From Candidatus Sungbacteria bacterium RIFCSPLOWO2_01_FULL_47_10 (lineage in GTDB: Bacteria > Patescibacteriota > Minisyncoccia > Sungbacterales > GWA2-42-14), in the NCBI GenBank assembly GCA_001820675.1, contig MHQO01000026.1, forward strand, positions 4,191 to 12,418: a stretch of DNA of 8,228 bases. The letters run 5' to 3'. Below are positions 1 through 6,421 of this stretch, piece by piece. Positions within the stretch are counted from its first letter, which is position 1; the number at the start of each line of letters is the position of its first letter. The translations under genes and the position numbers were made by a program. Below the pieces are notes generated by a model. It saw nothing but the letters and a program-made list of their open reading frames with translations. It made no database searches and was not told the origin of the DNA.

Positions 1-1060
1 CGCCCTGCCGGGAGAGGCGCTCTATCCGGTGAAGGTCCGCATAAACGAAGAAGTCAGGGCAGTCCTCGCGCTTTCACAAGATTCAAAAGCCGACTGGGAA
101 GCGGCGCGCGTCGAACGCAGACTTGAGGAAGCCGCAAAGCTCTCGCTCCGCGGAGAGGTGAGCGAGAAAGCAAAAACGGAACTCGCGGAGCGTTTTGAGA
201 AAAATTCCGGCCTTGTTGAAAAAAGAATTGCCATGCTTGAATCGGCAGGAGAAGAAAAGACCGCCGTGGATATCGCATCCCGCCTTGAAGTTTCGCTCCG
301 CGCCCACGGGCAGGTTCTTTCGCAAATCGGAACAGAAGAAGAACATGACGAAGAAAAGGGGGGCGCGGAAGGGGAAACTGCGTCTTCAACCGCGTCAGGT
401 TCTCTTGCGGTTTCTGCCGGATCCGGACCGGAATCTAATCGCGGACTTCTTTCCAGAGAACTTTCGCACGAGCTTCAATCGATCATTCGGACGCGATTAT
501 CTCTTGAGTCGCGTATTGAAAAGAATGACGGGAAACCCGAAACAAAAGAGGCCGCCGAAGGCAAGCTCAAAGCGGCGGAACATATCATTGCGGCCGTCAG
601 GGCGTATCTTGAATCGAAGGGGAGCGGGGTTGACGCGTCTACGACGGCGCGGATTGAGGCAAGGATCGCGGATGCGGAACGATTGAACGAGGAAGCGGCA
701 GAAAAACTCGAGCGAGGATTATACGGCGAAGCGTTTACCACGAGCAACAAAATTTTCCGCATTGTTCAGGAACTCCGCGTGTTTTTTGAGGCGCAGGATC
801 GGATTTCGGTTATGGTAAAATTCCGCGGCAATGCGTTTGTCGAAGACGATTATCACGGTGTTGACGCGGAGGCCGGCGGCGAAGAAGATAACGAAAATGA
901 TGAAATTGGTGAAGATGGCTTGCCTCAAGCGCGGTCTGAGGATGAACCCGGTGAAGACGATGAACACGGTAACAGTGGCAAAGATGGTGAAGGCGAACAA
1001 AAAAGCAATGACTCCGGGATTCAGGCAACGACCACTTTTGAGTTTCAAGACGTATTATAA
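1..1060 (+). CDS. DUF5667-like protein, 5' end outside the window
   Basis: The open frame enters from the left edge (first full codon at base 2) and ends at TAA 1058-1060, giving 352 visible residues. An in-frame GTG at 29 is unlikely to be the start, because the codons before it encode ALPGEALYPVK. This matches the PGDxLYPVK entry motif I associate with DUF5667 proteins, followed by the usual helical stretch with ERRLEEA. The visible part is mostly charged alpha-helix and probably coiled coil (visible residues about 15-265), with a Ser/Gly-rich linker at about 125-150. The last 75 residues or so are a strongly acidic tail rich in Asp, Glu and Gly. A signal peptide or membrane anchor, common before this domain, would lie upstream and cannot be seen. 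Function is unknown; a secreted or membrane-anchored surface protein is an inference. The gene converges on the Clp-like gene and shares a terminator with it. Confidence 0.65.
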   Translation, partial: ALPGEALYPVKVRINEEVRAVLALSQDSKADWEAARVERRLEEAAKLSLRGEVSEKAKTELAERFEKNSGLVEKRIAMLESAGEEKTAVDIASRLEVSLRAHGQVLSQIGTEEEHDEEKGGAEGETASSTASGSLAVSAGSGPESNRGLLSRELSHELQSIIRTRLSLESRIEKNDGKPETKEAAEGKLKAAEHIIAAVRAYLESKGSGVDASTTARIEARIADAERLNEEAAEKLERGLYGEAFTTSNKIFRIVQELRVFFEAQDRISVMVKFRGNAFVEDDYHGVDAEAGGEEDNENDEIGEDGLPQARSEDEPGEDDEHGNSGKDGEGEQKSNDSGIQATTTFEFQDVL

Positions 1061-1088
1061 AACTTCCGCCTCGCAGGGCGGAAGTTTT
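1059..1088. terminator. Bidirectional intrinsic terminator
   Basis: A perfect 12-bp stem (AAAACTTCCGCC at 1059-1070 and its complement at 1077-1088) encloses a 6-nt loop TCGCAG. The A-run on one arm and T-run on the other make it work in either direction. It lies between two converging genes, and its left arm begins inside the TAA stop of the DUF5667-like gene. Confidence 0.85.
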
Positions 1089-1107
1089 ATATTTTGTTTG
1101 CCGTATG

Positions 1108-1127
1108 CCGACCGTCTCGCCGGTCGG
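1108..1127. other. GC-rich hairpin next to the terminator
   Basis: CCGACCG (1108-1114), loop TCTCGC, CGGTCGG (1121-1127) form a perfect 7-bp stem just after the stop codon of the minus-strand ATPase gene. There is no T-run, so it is not itself a classic terminator. It may protect the mRNA 3' end or help the stronger hairpin at 1059-1088. Confidence 0.45.
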
Positions 1128-1131
1128 AATT

Positions 1132-3540
1132 TCATATGCGTATCGTTTCGCCTTTTTCATACCTTCCCTCAAGAAGGTCTTTGGCAAGGGGAGATTCGAT
1201 CGTGTCCTGTATGATTCTGCGGAGTTCGCGCGCACCGAAGACGCTTTTTTCCGTTGCCTCCGCAAGGCCATCGAGCGTTTCTTCGGATAATTCGAACCGG
1301 AATCCCTGCTTTTCTATTCTTTTCCCGAGAGATGTGAGCATGAGGCGGGCTATCATGACGAGCTCCGTTTTTGAGAGCGGTTTGAAGATGACGACGGCAT
1401 CAAAGCGGTTTATGAATTCCGGCTTGAATAATCCATCGCGAAGGAGCGAATCAACAAGATTTTTTTTCAATTCTTCGTAGGGAACTCCCGAGACAAGGGA
1501 CTGCCGGATGAATTCAGCGCCGGCATTCGATGTGCCGATAATGATGGTGTTTCTGAAATCCACGCGTTTTCCGAATGCGTCGGTGAATTTTCCCTCGTCA
1601 AGTACCCGCAGAAAAAGATTCAAGATATCGCGATGAGCTTTTTCGATCTCATCCAAAAGGAGCAAGGAAAAAGGGTTTTCTCTGACTTTGGTTGCCATCT
1701 GGCCGGGTTCCCGCGAGTCGGGATTTCCGATGAGGCGGTACACATCGCTTCGTTTTTGATATTCCGACATGTCGAAGCGGATCATGCGCTCTTCGTCTCC
1801 GAAGTAAAATTCCGAAAGGGCTTTTGCGGTTTCGGTTTTTCCCACACCCGTCGGCCCGAGAAAAAGAAACGATCCGATTGGTTTTTCGCGGGACCCCAGT
1901 CCCGAGCGGGATCGCCTCATGGCGTCAGACAGCACCGCAATGCCTTCTTCCTGGTCGATGATGCGTTTGTGGAGTTCATTTTCGAGAGAGAGAAGTTTCC
2001 CTTTTTCTTCCTTCTCGATATTTCCTACCGGAAGCCCGATTTTTCTCTCGAGAACTTTTTCCGCGTATTCCGCCGTTACCGTTTTTTCACCGAGCGTCTC
2101 GACGAATACGCACGTATCTTCAAGAAAATTAATCGCTTTTTCCGGAAATGGGGATGTCGTCAGGTATTGATCCGACAACTCGAAAATTTTGTGTATCGCG
2201 GGGTAGGTGATAAAAAGGTTGTGTCGCCGCTCTTTGTGGCTTGCGACGTCGGTCAAGATCTCAAAAATTCTTTTTTCGTCCGGCTCGAGAACGTCGATCT
2301 TTTCAAAGAGGTTCATGATGACCTGGTTTTCAAGCGCGGATCTCTGGTAGCCATAGGAATCCGTCATTCCGATGACTTTTGTGGCGGTTGATTTCAGTAT
2401 CGGAACGAGAATTTCGGATATGTTTGTCTTTGAAAGGGGAGTGAGATAGTTGTGGATGTCATCAATCACAAGGATGATGTTTCCCGCGTACTCCGCCTCG
2501 CGGAGGACCGAGGTAAGAAGGCCGGTTGTATCCCCGAAACTTTTCTGTCCGAATACAAGTTCGAGATTCAGCTTCACCACGCGCATAAAGCTTAGGGGTC
2601 CCGCCTGCCCCCGTCCGATCATTCGCGCAACTCCCTGGACGATCGTGTGTTTCCCCACCCCGGGCTCTCCCACAAGGATTGCGTTCGATTCCGATTTTTT
2701 CAGGAGGGATTCTATAAGGAGCAGGATTTCTTTATTGTGTCCGAGGAAGTGGAGGTGTTCTTCTTCCGAGACGCCGGTTTTGACTGCTTCAGAGTATTTA
2801 TCGAGAAGGGGGGTGTAGGCATACGCCCAGTCGGTTCCGATGGGCGGGGAATTTTTCAGCGACCATGTGATTCCCTTCCGCGCGGCGTGTTCCCGCGAGA
2901 GGGAATACCAGTGGGAGAGATGATCAAGGTCTTTTATCTCGATTTTTTCTTCGTTCAGAAAATTTTTGAATTCCGGCGAAAGGAGCGCCAAAGTCATGAA
3001 TACGTTCCCCATGTCGAGAGTGTCGTGCCCCCGTTTTAACGACATTGACGATGCGGCGCGGATAACCGCTTCCGCGGAATTCAGAGTGACAATATCGGAC
3101 GGCTGATGCACCGATGCGGTCAGCCGTGGGACAATATCCGTTTTTTTGTATCCGAGCCGCGAAAGAAAAAATACACCGAACGGAAGATCAAAAAGGGCAA
3201 TGATGAGAGTTTCCGGAAAAAAATCAGGGACAGACGCAAACAGTTTTGCCATTTCGAAATCGACATGGCTGAATGGGTCTGTTATGCGGGATGCGTCCGG
3301 AGGAAGTGGTGCGGGCTTCAGGCGCCAAAAGAAACGCAAAAACCGCATCCAAAGCAGTGCGACAAGCGTTGGGGATAACACAATAAGAGTTATCCCGAAA
3401 AGAATTCGGCTTTCTTTGTAAACGGATGCGGAAAAAAGAAGGAAAGTTAAAAGCGCCAGCGCGAGAAAAATGCGGTGAACGGTTTCCAGCGGAATCTTTG
3501 ATTCAAAGCGCGAGGCTTCAAAAAGAAGGCGAGAATTCAC
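1132..3540 (-). CDS. Membrane-anchored Clp/Hsp100-type AAA+ ATPase with two AAA modules
   Basis: An 802-residue ATP-driven unfoldase of the ClpA/ClpB/ClpC superfamily. Two hydrophobic helices (about 22-40 and 46-68) probably anchor it in the membrane, with the bulk in the cytoplasm. Residues about 100-270 replace or remodel the usual Clp N domain. AAA-1 has Walker A GEPGVGKHT (291-299) but Walker B reads ILVIDDIH (D360, D361), so the catalytic Glu is Asp; no arginine finger is seen where ALERRF is expected (VIMNLFE, 407-413). AAA-2 has Walker A GPTGVGKTE (562-570), Walker B LLLLDEIEKAH (D630, E631), sensor-1 TSNAG, Arg finger R712 in FINRFD and sensor-2 GAREL (R771). No long ClpB-type middle coiled coil lies between the modules. 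The canonical AAA-2 pore loop GYVG and an IGF/IGL-type ClpP loop are not visible. The GTG start has no Shine-Dalgarno, and an in-frame TGA 27 nt upstream limits extension. Last gene of the htrA cluster. Confidence 0.9.
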   Translation of the reverse strand: MNSRLLFEASRFESKIPLETVHRIFLALALLTFLLFSASVYKESRILFGITLIVLSPTLVALLWMRFLRFFWRLKPAPLPPDASRITDPFSHVDFEMAKLFASVPDFFPETLIIALFDLPFGVFFLSRLGYKKTDIVPRLTASVHQPSDIVTLNSAEAVIRAASSMSLKRGHDTLDMGNVFMTLALLSPEFKNFLNEEKIEIKDLDHLSHWYSLSREHAARKGITWSLKNSPPIGTDWAYAYTPLLDKYSEAVKTGVSEEEHLHFLGHNKEILLLIESLLKKSESNAILVGEPGVGKHTIVQGVARMIGRGQAGPLSFMRVVKLNLELVFGQKSFGDTTGLLTSVLREAEYAGNIILVIDDIHNYLTPLSKTNISEILVPILKSTATKVIGMTDSYGYQRSALENQVIMNLFEKIDVLEPDEKRIFEILTDVASHKERRHNLFITYPAIHKIFELSDQYLTTSPFPEKAINFLEDTCVFVETLGEKTVTAEYAEKVLERKIGLPVGNIEKEEKGKLLSLENELHKRIIDQEEGIAVLSDAMRRSRSGLGSREKPIGSFLFLGPTGVGKTETAKALSEFYFGDEERMIRFDMSEYQKRSDVYRLIGNPDSREPGQMATKVRENPFSLLLLDEIEKAHRDILNLFLRVLDEGKFTDAFGKRVDFRNTIIIGTSNAGAEFIRQSLVSGVPYEELKKNLVDSLLRDGLFKPEFINRFDAVVIFKPLSKTELVMIARLMLTSLGKRIEKQGFRFELSEETLDGLAEATEKSVFGARELRRIIQDTIESPLAKDLLEGRYEKGETIRI

Positions 3541-3587
3541 TGGTTGGTGAAAAATGGAGAATCATGAATGAAGAAAACAACAGGTTT

Positions 3588-3626
3588 CCGAAATCCATAA
3601 TTCTTTTTTCGAAATTCATGTTTCGG
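3588..3626. repeat. Imperfect inverted repeat between the small membrane gene and the Clp-like gene
   Basis: CCGAAA (3588-3593) and TTTCGG (3621-3626) frame further complementary blocks (ATG/CAT and AATT/AATT) separated by 1-2 nt bulges, about 13 pairs in all. There is no T-run on the minus-strand downstream side, so this is more likely an intercistronic processing or stability hairpin than a terminator. Confidence 0.35.
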
Positions 3627-3647
3627 CAATGAGCGAATTTCTGGACT

Positions 3648-4022
3648 TCACAGCAGGATCAGTATGCCCGCAATGAGGAGCGCGGGAATGATGGCGGGCA
3701 TAAGGATCCAGAGTGCTACGCAAACCGCCGATGCGGCGGTACTTGCCACCGTGAAGATAATTCCCAGGAAGATGGTGATGAGGCGAACGATTGCTCCTAA
3801 GACGCGCGAGATGAGGTTTTGCGAAAGCGTCCAGATCAGTTCGGAAATATAAAATCCGCGTTTATAGGGTTCGCTATAGCTGTGCCACGGATAGAGAATC
3901 GTTCGGAGAAGATAGGTAACGGAAAAAAATCCGGCCGATGCCTTTATGAATCCGGCCGCGTCTTCCGCGAGCGACCGGAGCCCCGCGGTATAGTGCCATG
4001 ATATATATGAGAGGAATGTCAT
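3648..4022 (-). CDS. Small conserved-looking integral membrane protein
   Basis: 124 residues starting at ATG 4022, 9 nt after the htrA stop codon, so almost certainly co-transcribed with it. The N-terminal half is amphipathic with aromatic patches (YLLRTILYPWHSY at about 37-49, then YKRGFYISELIWTLSQNLISR). Two long hydrophobic segments follow, roughly residues 74-98 and 100-123, and the protein ends in ILILL with almost no tail. The pattern LxPWHxY...RGF...NLISRxLGxIVR resembles, from memory, a small membrane protein often encoded beside Clp-like ATPases in CPR genomes; I cannot check this here. No catalytic motif is seen. A role as membrane partner or adaptor for the flanking protease and ATPase is inferred from position only. 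Confidence 0.8.
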   Translation of the reverse strand: MTFLSYISWHYTAGLRSLAEDAAGFIKASAGFFSVTYLLRTILYPWHSYSEPYKRGFYISELIWTLSQNLISRVLGAIVRLITIFLGIIFTVASTAASAVCVALWILMPAIIPALLIAGILILL

Positions 4023-4031
4023 TTTTGTATT

Positions 4032-5129
4032 TTATCTTTCTCCCACCACCAATTTTTTTATATATTCTTTTCCGTTTCTAAATATTTTTACACTCACTTC
4101 GTCCCCGATATTCACTTTGTCGAGAACATCCTCGAGCGTATTTTTTTCCGTAAGAATGGAATCGTTGCATTCGGTGAGGATATCGTATTCCTTCAGACCC
4201 GCCTGATGGGCGGAAGAACCCGGAATGATGCCGTTTCCTTCAGGGCCGTGTTCCCGGAGGATCAAGGCGCCCGTATCGCGCGCAAGCTTGAATTTTTCCT
4301 GAAGGTTTTTGTTCAACAGAATATAGCGGATGCCGAGAAATGGTTTTCTGATTTTTCCGAATTTTTTCAGGTCATCGAGATCGTTTTTCGCTTTGTTGAT
4401 CGGGATTGCAAATCCGATATTCTGGGCGCCGAACACGACTGCGGCGTTAATACCGATAACTTCTCCCGCAAGCGTTACAAGCGGCCCGCCGGAATTTCCC
4501 GGGTTGATCGCGGCATCCGTCTGGATGAGGCCGCGAAGGCGCTCCTGCCTTCCCTCTGCGTCCGTAACCGCAGTAATGAATCGGGAAAGGCCGGAAACGA
4601 TTCCGGTTGATACGGTGTTCTGAAATTCTCCGAGGGCGGTTCCGATGGCAATGACGGTCTGCCCAAGCTGGATTTTGTTCGAGTCCCCCAGGGGGAGCGC
4701 CGGAAGATTTTCCGCGTCGATTTTTAAAATCGCAACGTCGTTAATCGGGTCGCGCGCGAGCACTTCGGCCTTGAGTCGTTGGTCGGAAGGAGTTATGACC
4801 GTATATTCCGCAGTTTTGTCCATGACAACGTGTTTGTTCGTAATAATAATGCCGTTGGACGACGCGATAAAACCCGATCCGCCGCCCACGCGGATTTTGC
4901 CGTCCTCGGTTCTCGGAAGAGAGTGGTAAAATTCTTCCTGCTCTTCAGGTGTCGGCTGGTAGCCGTAGGGAAGCTGGCCGAAAAGCTGTTTAAACGGATT
5001 TTCCGCTTCTACTTCTTCGAGGGTTTTTGAAATGACAATGCTCACCACCGACGGGAGGGATTTTTGGACGACGTTTATGACGGATTCTTCGTGGGTTGGC
5101 ACTGTTTTTATCAGCGGACAACAAACCAA
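4032..5129 (-). CDS. htrA: HtrA/DegP-family serine protease with one PDZ domain
   Basis: Trypsin-like serine endoprotease of the HtrA family, which degrades misfolded proteins at the cell envelope. The triad is complete: His100 in TNKHVV, Asp131 in NDVAILK and Ser213 in GNSGGPL. A long loop between about residues 38 and 80 (VEAENPFKQLFGQLPYGYQ and following) corresponds to the LA-loop region of the family. A single C-terminal PDZ domain spans about 262-362 (KPFLGI entry, then GSSAHQAGLKEYDIL). Overall 365 residues, close to single-PDZ HtrA size, but no signal peptide or N-terminal membrane helix is present before the conserved THEESVINVVQKSLPSVVSI block. The TTG start at 5129 is the longest choice with a recognised start codon; it has no Shine-Dalgarno, and an in-frame TAA at 5145-5147 bounds the frame. 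GTG at 5102 is an alternative. First gene of the cluster. Confidence 0.93.
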   Translation of the reverse strand: MVCCPLIKTVPTHEESVINVVQKSLPSVVSIVISKTLEEVEAENPFKQLFGQLPYGYQPTPEEQEEFYHSLPRTEDGKIRVGGGSGFIASSNGIIITNKHVVMDKTAEYTVITPSDQRLKAEVLARDPINDVAILKIDAENLPALPLGDSNKIQLGQTVIAIGTALGEFQNTVSTGIVSGLSRFITAVTDAEGRQERLRGLIQTDAAINPGNSGGPLVTLAGEVIGINAAVVFGAQNIGFAIPINKAKNDLDDLKKFGKIRKPFLGIRYILLNKNLQEKFKLARDTGALILREHGPEGNGIIPGSSAHQAGLKEYDILTECNDSILTEKNTLEDVLDKVNIGDEVSVKIFRNGKEYIKKLVVGER

Positions 5130-5216
5130 TCCCGAATATGCGAATTACATTACATATTCGTAAATTCGGAAAAGTTTCGTAATACGGCGATGTTCTCTTT
5201 ATTTTTACGCCCTTTT

Positions 5217-5244
5217 ATTATACTATGAGAAATGAAAAGAGCAA
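5217..5244 (-). promoter_or_regulatory. Likely promoter for the htrA cluster
   Basis: On the minus strand a consensus -10 box TATAAT (5222-5217) is preceded after 16 nt by a weak -35 TTGCTC (5244-5239). Transcription would start near 5210, leaving a leader of about 80 nt before the TTG start of htrA. The -10 overlaps a plus-strand TATACT (5219-5224) that could serve the divergent tRNA-Arg gene. Confidence 0.45.
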
Positions 5245-5276
5245 AAAGTTTGTTCAAATGAGTTTCATTACAAAAT

Positions 5277-5348
5277 GCCCTCGTAGTTCAATGGACAGAA
5301 CAGCACACTCCTAACGTGCGGATCGAGGTTCGATTCCTCGCGAGGGCG
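5277..5348 (+). tRNA. tRNA-Arg, anticodon CCT
   Basis: A complete 72-nt cloverleaf. Acceptor GCCCTCG (5277-5283) pairs with CGAGGGC (5341-5347), discriminator G5348. D stem GTTC/GAAC; anticodon stem GCACA/CGTGC around loop CTCCTAA, with anticodon CCT at 5310-5312 (reads AGG). T stem CGAGG/CCTCG around TTCGATT. No CCA is encoded, so it must be added after transcription. The innermost anticodon-stem pair is A-C, a mismatch shared with the CAT tRNA in this window. Confidence 0.95.
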
Positions 5349-5369
5349 ATTACGCATTTTAAAGGTCGA

Positions 5370-5399
5370 TTGCGGCACATGCGATATAGAGCATATAAA
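5370..5399 (+). promoter_or_regulatory. Possible promoter for the 94-residue protein
   Basis: TTGCGG (5370-5375) and TATAAA (5394-5399) are separated by 18 nt. Transcription would begin near 5406, giving an almost leaderless mRNA for the ATG at 5413. Read-through from tRNA-Arg is the alternative. Confidence 0.35.
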
Positions 5400-5412
5400 C
5401 ATATAAAAAAGT

Positions 5413-5697
5413 ATGAAATCTTTTGAAAGCGTAGGGGAGAATCCCGGAAAAGAACATGACGAAGGGGCCGGACTTGAGGTTTTTCAGTATGGAAAATTTT
5501 CGATGACCGACGCCGATCGGGCCCGTATTCGGAAAAAAGCCGAACAGGAAGGAAAAAATCCCGATGACGAAATTCGCGCTTTTGAAAAACGGATGAATCA
5601 GGCAACTGCCCGCCTTCACGAAGAAAAAGGCGAGCGGGCGAAGCGAAATACGGAAAAGGCGCTTCAGGCAGAATGGGAGAAGAGAAATAAGCAATAA
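5413..5697 (+). CDS. Small charged helical protein of unknown function
   Basis: 94 residues, starting at ATG 5413 with an A-rich leader but no Shine-Dalgarno, 64 nt after tRNA-Arg on the same strand. The first 30 residues (GENPGKEHDEGAGLEVFQYG) look flexible. From about residue 31 (MTDADRARIRKK) to the end the protein is nearly all Lys, Arg, Glu, Asp, Ala and Gln, and is predicted helical, possibly coiled coil. No membrane segment, signal peptide, Cys/His metal site or catalytic motif is seen. I do not recognise the family. A strong hairpin terminator follows within 25 nt, which supports it as a real transcription unit. Confidence 0.6.
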   Translation: MKSFESVGENPGKEHDEGAGLEVFQYGKFSMTDADRARIRKKAEQEGKNPDDEIRAFEKRMNQATARLHEEKGERAKRNTEKALQAEWEKRNKQ

Positions 5698-5721
5698 CGC
5701 GCGGCAGTGAATTATTGTTTC

Positions 5722-5751
5722 AAAAAACCCGGCGTCATGCCTGGGTTTTTT
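5722..5751. terminator. Bidirectional intrinsic terminator
   Basis: AAAAAACCC (5722-5730) pairs with GGGTTTTTT (5743-5751); the inner GGC (5731-5733) pairs with GCC (5739-5741) with one bulged T. It closes the plus-strand 94-residue gene and the minus-strand gene ending at 5735. The TGA stop of that gene begins inside the loop, so its last codons and the terminator share bases. Confidence 0.8.
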
Positions 5752-6322
5752 GATGCTTGGTATTTTTTGCCTCTTCGCGTTTTTTCACATAGGCCTCATA
5801 GACCGAATCGGCATTTTTTTCTATGTGCGACTGGAGTTCGTCTTCGTCTTCAATATGAACGTCTTTTTTGCTCACCAAAACATCCGCCTTTATTTCTTGC
5901 CCCCGCGCCCGCTTTTCTTCTTTGGTGAGCATTGTTGCATCAAGTGTTATGACAATTGGGGCCCCGTGTTCCTGCTCGACCTCGATGAATGCGTCTATGC
6001 CGTGCCATATATCAAGCGGAGTGCCGATTGCGGAATAGAATTTCACCCGATCCATATCTTTTTCTTCCACAAATCCGAGGCGCTCGATAATTTCCATTCG
6101 TAGTTCACGGGCAAACGGGCGCTCCGGAATGCGCGGGTCGGATGACTGGAATTTTTTAACAAGTTTTTTTGCCTGCTCAAAAAACACAAAACCGTTCGGC
6201 TTTGTCATGCTCGCAAGCTCTTTTTGATATTCCGGATTTTTTATGTCGGCCGACCCGAATATATCCCATTCAAAATCAACCCCTTCGCGCCCCCCGATAT
6301 ACTGTTCATGCTTTAGTTTCAT
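5735..6322 (-). CDS. Conserved-looking protein of unknown function
   Basis: 195 residues from ATG 6322. A TTG at 6334 would add four residues (MVKN), but the ATG start MKLKHEQY is preferred; neither has a Shine-Dalgarno. The N-terminal half is mixed (EWDIFGSADIKNPEYQKEL, then a helix FFEQAKKLVKKF). The central core EIIERLGF ... VKFYSAIGTPLDIWHGIDAF, then IVITLDATMLTK, alternates predicted strands with acidic residues. This recalls the layout of PD-(D/E)XK-type nuclease folds (helix Glu, Asp in a strand, then a second acidic strand), but no clean E/D-x-K is visible, so this is only a speculation. The C-terminal 45 residues are a charged helix (DELQSHIEKNADSVYEAYVK). No membrane segment. Compactly placed, ending in the terminator loop. 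Confidence 0.72.
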   Translation of the reverse strand: MKLKHEQYIGGREGVDFEWDIFGSADIKNPEYQKELASMTKPNGFVFFEQAKKLVKKFQSSDPRIPERPFARELRMEIIERLGFVEEKDMDRVKFYSAIGTPLDIWHGIDAFIEVEQEHGAPIVITLDATMLTKEEKRARGQEIKADVLVSKKDVHIEDEDELQSHIEKNADSVYEAYVKKREEAKNTKHQKTQA

Positions 6323-6421
6323 GTTTTTTACCAAATGCAGATTAAAACAGAAATTCGAGCCCGGTGTCGGTCCGTGTGCGTACCTGGTTCAACCGATTTG
6401 AATATTCAGAAAACACTGATG

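Noticed and set aside
195..686. 163-codon plus-strand frame inside the DUF5667-like gene
   Set aside because: Its translation is a basic, low-sense Arg/Lys-rich shadow of the acidic helical protein in the other frame, which shows family features.
1633..2391. Long open frame of 252 codons on the plus strand opposite the Clp-like gene
   Set aside because: It is antisense to the conserved AAA modules, its translation is rich in Phe and Arg in the way of complement shadows, and it has no recognisable domain or start signal.
5750..6103. Plus-strand frame opposite the 195-residue gene, rich in Phe and Ile
   Set aside because: It looks membrane-like only because it is the complement of Lys/Glu codons; it begins inside the terminator and has no start signal.
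6335..6421. Gap between the 68- and 195-residue genes, checked for an RNA gene
   Set aside because: It contains only short chance inverted repeats (such as CGGTT/AACCG) and no tRNA arm, terminator or clear promoter.
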